Source of the DNA: an uncultured Desulfobacter sp.
GTDB lineage: Bacteria > Desulfobacterota > Desulfobacteria > Desulfobacterales > Desulfobacteraceae
Direction of reading: 5' to 3'
Length of the DNA: 64,000 nucleotides
Assembly (NCBI RefSeq): GCF_963664415.1
Contig: NZ_OY761445.1
Span: forward strand, 1,018,501 to 1,082,500
Shown here: piece by piece, positions 62,704 through 64,000 of the stretch
Numbering within the stretch: position 1 is the stretch's first letter
Layout: the number at the start of each line of letters is the position of its first letter
Notes under the pieces: generated by a model
The model's input: only the letters and a program-made list of their open reading frames with translations
Told to the model about the DNA's origin: nothing
Databases searched by the model: none
Position numbers and translations under genes: made by a program

Positions 62704-63939
62704 CTATGCATAGAGCAATCGCCAATGGGCAAACAAATTTGGCTGTCTTCGTGCAATTCGTTCCAGCCATTGACTTGCCCTTCTTCGATGTCCTCTAAAA
62801 CGTTTGTATTTCCTTGTTGCCCAAATCACCAATCGGCGATCAAGACACCTTAAGGCCGGGTATAACGCAGATTTATAAAACCTGCCATAATAGTTAATCC
62901 AGCCTTGAATGACAGGATTGAACATTTGGGCTAAATCCTCCAGGCTCTTGTCGCTGCGCCTGGGCCAATTCCACTTTCGTGAGGTTTGTCGAATTGCTTT
63001 TGCTGCTTTATTGCTTATGGCAGGAGAGAAATTAATGAAGAATTTTCCCCATCGGCTTTTTGATCTTCGAGCACGAAAAGTATAACCCAGAAAATCAAAG
63101 CTTGTCAGGGAATAATCCTTTTGCCGGTCTGTATCCTTGCAGTAGACGATTTTTGTCTTTTCCGGATGCAGTTCCAGCCCCACACTCTCCATTCGCTCGT
63201 TCAGCTTTCTCAGCAAATATTCTGCCTGGGCAAGGCTTTTACAATGGCAGACTGCATCATCCGCATAGCGTTCAAACGGTATGGTCGGATATTCCCTCTC
63301 CATCCAGTTGTCGAATGCATAATGCAAAAAGAGATTAGCCAGCAAGGGACTGATAACACCGCCTTGCGGGGTTCCCTTCTTTGGATAGAATAGTGTGCGA
63401 TCTGTCATCATCACCGGGGCTTTCAGCCACCGTTCTATATACAGAATCACCCACTTGATATCCGTGTGATACCGAACTGCTCTCATCAAAAGATCATGAT
63501 CAATATTATCGAAAAAGCCTTTAATATCAAGATCCAATACCCAGTCATACTCCCAACAATTCTTCCGGGCTTTGCCGACTGCATCCAAGGCAGATTTCCC
63601 TGGTCGATAGCCATAAGAATCCGGATGGAAATGTTTTTCCAGTTCCGGCTCCAATTGCTGCTTGACTATCTGTTGAGCGATTCTGTCCGACACTGTCGGT
63701 ATTCCCAGCGGTCTCATTCGACCGTCTCCCTTGGGTATTTCCACCCTCAGTACCGGAGGGGGGAAATAACTGCCCGAGGACATCCGATTCCAGAGCTTGT
63801 ATAGATTGTCCTTTAAGCTGAACTCAAACCCTTCTATTGACTGTCCATCAAATCCGGCAGCCCCTTTGTTGGCTTTAACCCGTTCATATGCCTCCACTAC
63901 TTCGGATTTAGGAATACAAAACGGCTTTGCTTGGTTCAA
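62704..63939 (-). CDS. ltrA: Group II intron reverse transcriptase/maturase (inner intron)
   Basis: The 411-residue protein starts MNQAKPFCIPKSEVVEAYER. It has RT blocks RMRPLGIPTVSDRIAQQIVK, DLDIKGFFDNIDHDLL, GTPQGGVISPLLANLFLHYA and the catalytic FERYADDAVCHC. Domain X follows (FNPVIQGWINYYGRFYKSAL). There is no HNH endonuclease domain. It looks intact and should promote splicing and target-primed mobility. Confidence 0.93.
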   Translation of the reverse strand: MNQAKPFCIPKSEVVEAYERVKANKGAAGFDGQSIEGFEFSLKDNLYKLWNRMSSGSYFPPPVLRVEIPKGDGRMRPLGIPTVSDRIAQQIVKQQLEPELEKHFHPDSYGYRPGKSALDAVGKARKNCWEYDWVLDLDIKGFFDNIDHDLLMRAVRYHTDIKWVILYIERWLKAPVMMTDRTLFYPKKGTPQGGVISPLLANLFLHYAFDNWMEREYPTIPFERYADDAVCHCKSLAQAEYLLRKLNERMESVGLELHPEKTKIVYCKDTDRQKDYSLTSFDFLGYTFRARRSKSRWGKFFINFSPAISNKAAKAIRQTSRKWNWPRRSDKSLEDLAQMFNPVIQGWINYYGRFYKSALYPALRCLDRRLVIWATRKYKRFRGHRRRASQWLERIARRQPNLFAHWRLLYA

Positions 63940-64000
63940 TCCAATCCTCCTGTTTCCAGTTGTTTTCTTTACTTCAAGCTGGTCAATGCTTCCCCTTCGC

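Larger units (their letters stand above)
61823..64000 (-). mobile_element. Group II intron (outer member of a twintron), 3' part
   Basis: The minus-strand 3' end has a domain V (61864-61897) and a domain VI ending near CTACCCGAT at about 61823. The intron's reverse transcriptase is split at its YADD motif by a second intron (62618 onward). The 5' part lies outside the window. It sits in a permease gene in antisense orientation. Confidence 0.78.
62618..64000 (-). mobile_element. Group II intron (inner member of a twintron)
   Basis: It has its own reverse transcriptase, domain V (62658-62691) and domain VI ending near CTACTCGAC at about 62618. It is inserted in the RT gene of the outer intron at the YADD codons. 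Its 5' end is beyond base 64000. Confidence 0.82.

Noticed and set aside
61944..63939. Diversity-generating retroelement or retron
   Set aside because: The RTs carry maturase domains with domain V/VI hairpins downstream; there is no template/variable repeat pair and no msr/msd.
1..64000. CRISPR array
   Set aside because: No regularly spaced direct repeats were seen on either strand.

Overview
The window looks like a chromosomal segment of a sulfate-reducing deltaproteobacterium of the Desulfobacteraceae type. This is inferred from gene content and protein style: a Pal-Tol cluster next to ruvCAB, a Desulfobacterales-style HflKC, several TTG starts, the small AURKAIP1/COX24-like gene and moderate GC. 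No species can be named from the sequence alone.

Positions 1-37.8 kb are ordinary core genome. In order they carry: a persulfide dioxygenase/rhodanese fusion of CstB type; CheX; HU; a PilZ protein; exonuclease I; ribosomal proteins S9 and L13; a bactofilin, a membrane protein and an L,D-transpeptidase read in one direction with ruvCAB; the complete tolQ-tolR-tolA-tolB-pal-cpoB envelope cluster; groES-groEL; an FmdB zinc ribbon; a 31-residue basic protein below usual ORF cut-offs; hflK-hflC; a DciA-like protein and an N6-adenine methyltransferase; tRNA-Ser(GGA); an EpmB-type aminomutase; a DHH phosphoesterase; UDP-glucose dehydrogenase; ElbB; aminopeptidase N; UDP-glucuronate 4-epimerase; a universal stress protein; and the phage-shock module pspF/pspABC, with a textbook sigma-54 promoter before pspA. 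A penicillin-acylase-family hydrolase closes this part.

Positions 37.8-64 kb are a mobile-element graveyard built around an iron-siderophore-type uptake locus: two AraC regulators and three TonB-dependent receptors, of which only one is intact. Many junctions can be read to the base because the broken genes can be rejoined in frame. Receptor 1 (41683 onward) is split by an unclassified insertion sequence (here ISx, 41843-47722, CCT duplication). ISx is itself split by a Tn552/Tn5053-like transposon (43589-46995, CGATAT duplication) carrying a Mu-type transposase, an AAA ATPase and a DUF6431 protein. Receptor 1 is then cut by a RAYT element. A second, truncated ISx sits in the third receptor. 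Further right, a large-serine-recombinase element (55254-60527: DUF5372, HTH protein, small protein, recombinase) has split an IS91-type transposase at a shared AAAGC core. Its recombinase gene is in turn split by an ISNCY-type element (56604-58473, TACCTA duplication) whose transposase needs a -1 frameshift at an A AAA AAG slippery site. The right edge holds a group II twintron: one intron inserted at the YADD catalytic motif of another intron's reverse transcriptase.

The most interesting material is therefore the nested mobile DNA: at least three recombination chemistries stacked on one another with readable insertion sites, two poorly described element types (the DUF6431 transposon and the DUF5372/serine-recombinase element), a dispersed 94-95 bp repeat of unknown nature, and a dying RelE-type toxin-antitoxin pair. 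No CRISPR array, prophage or recognisable defence system was seen.
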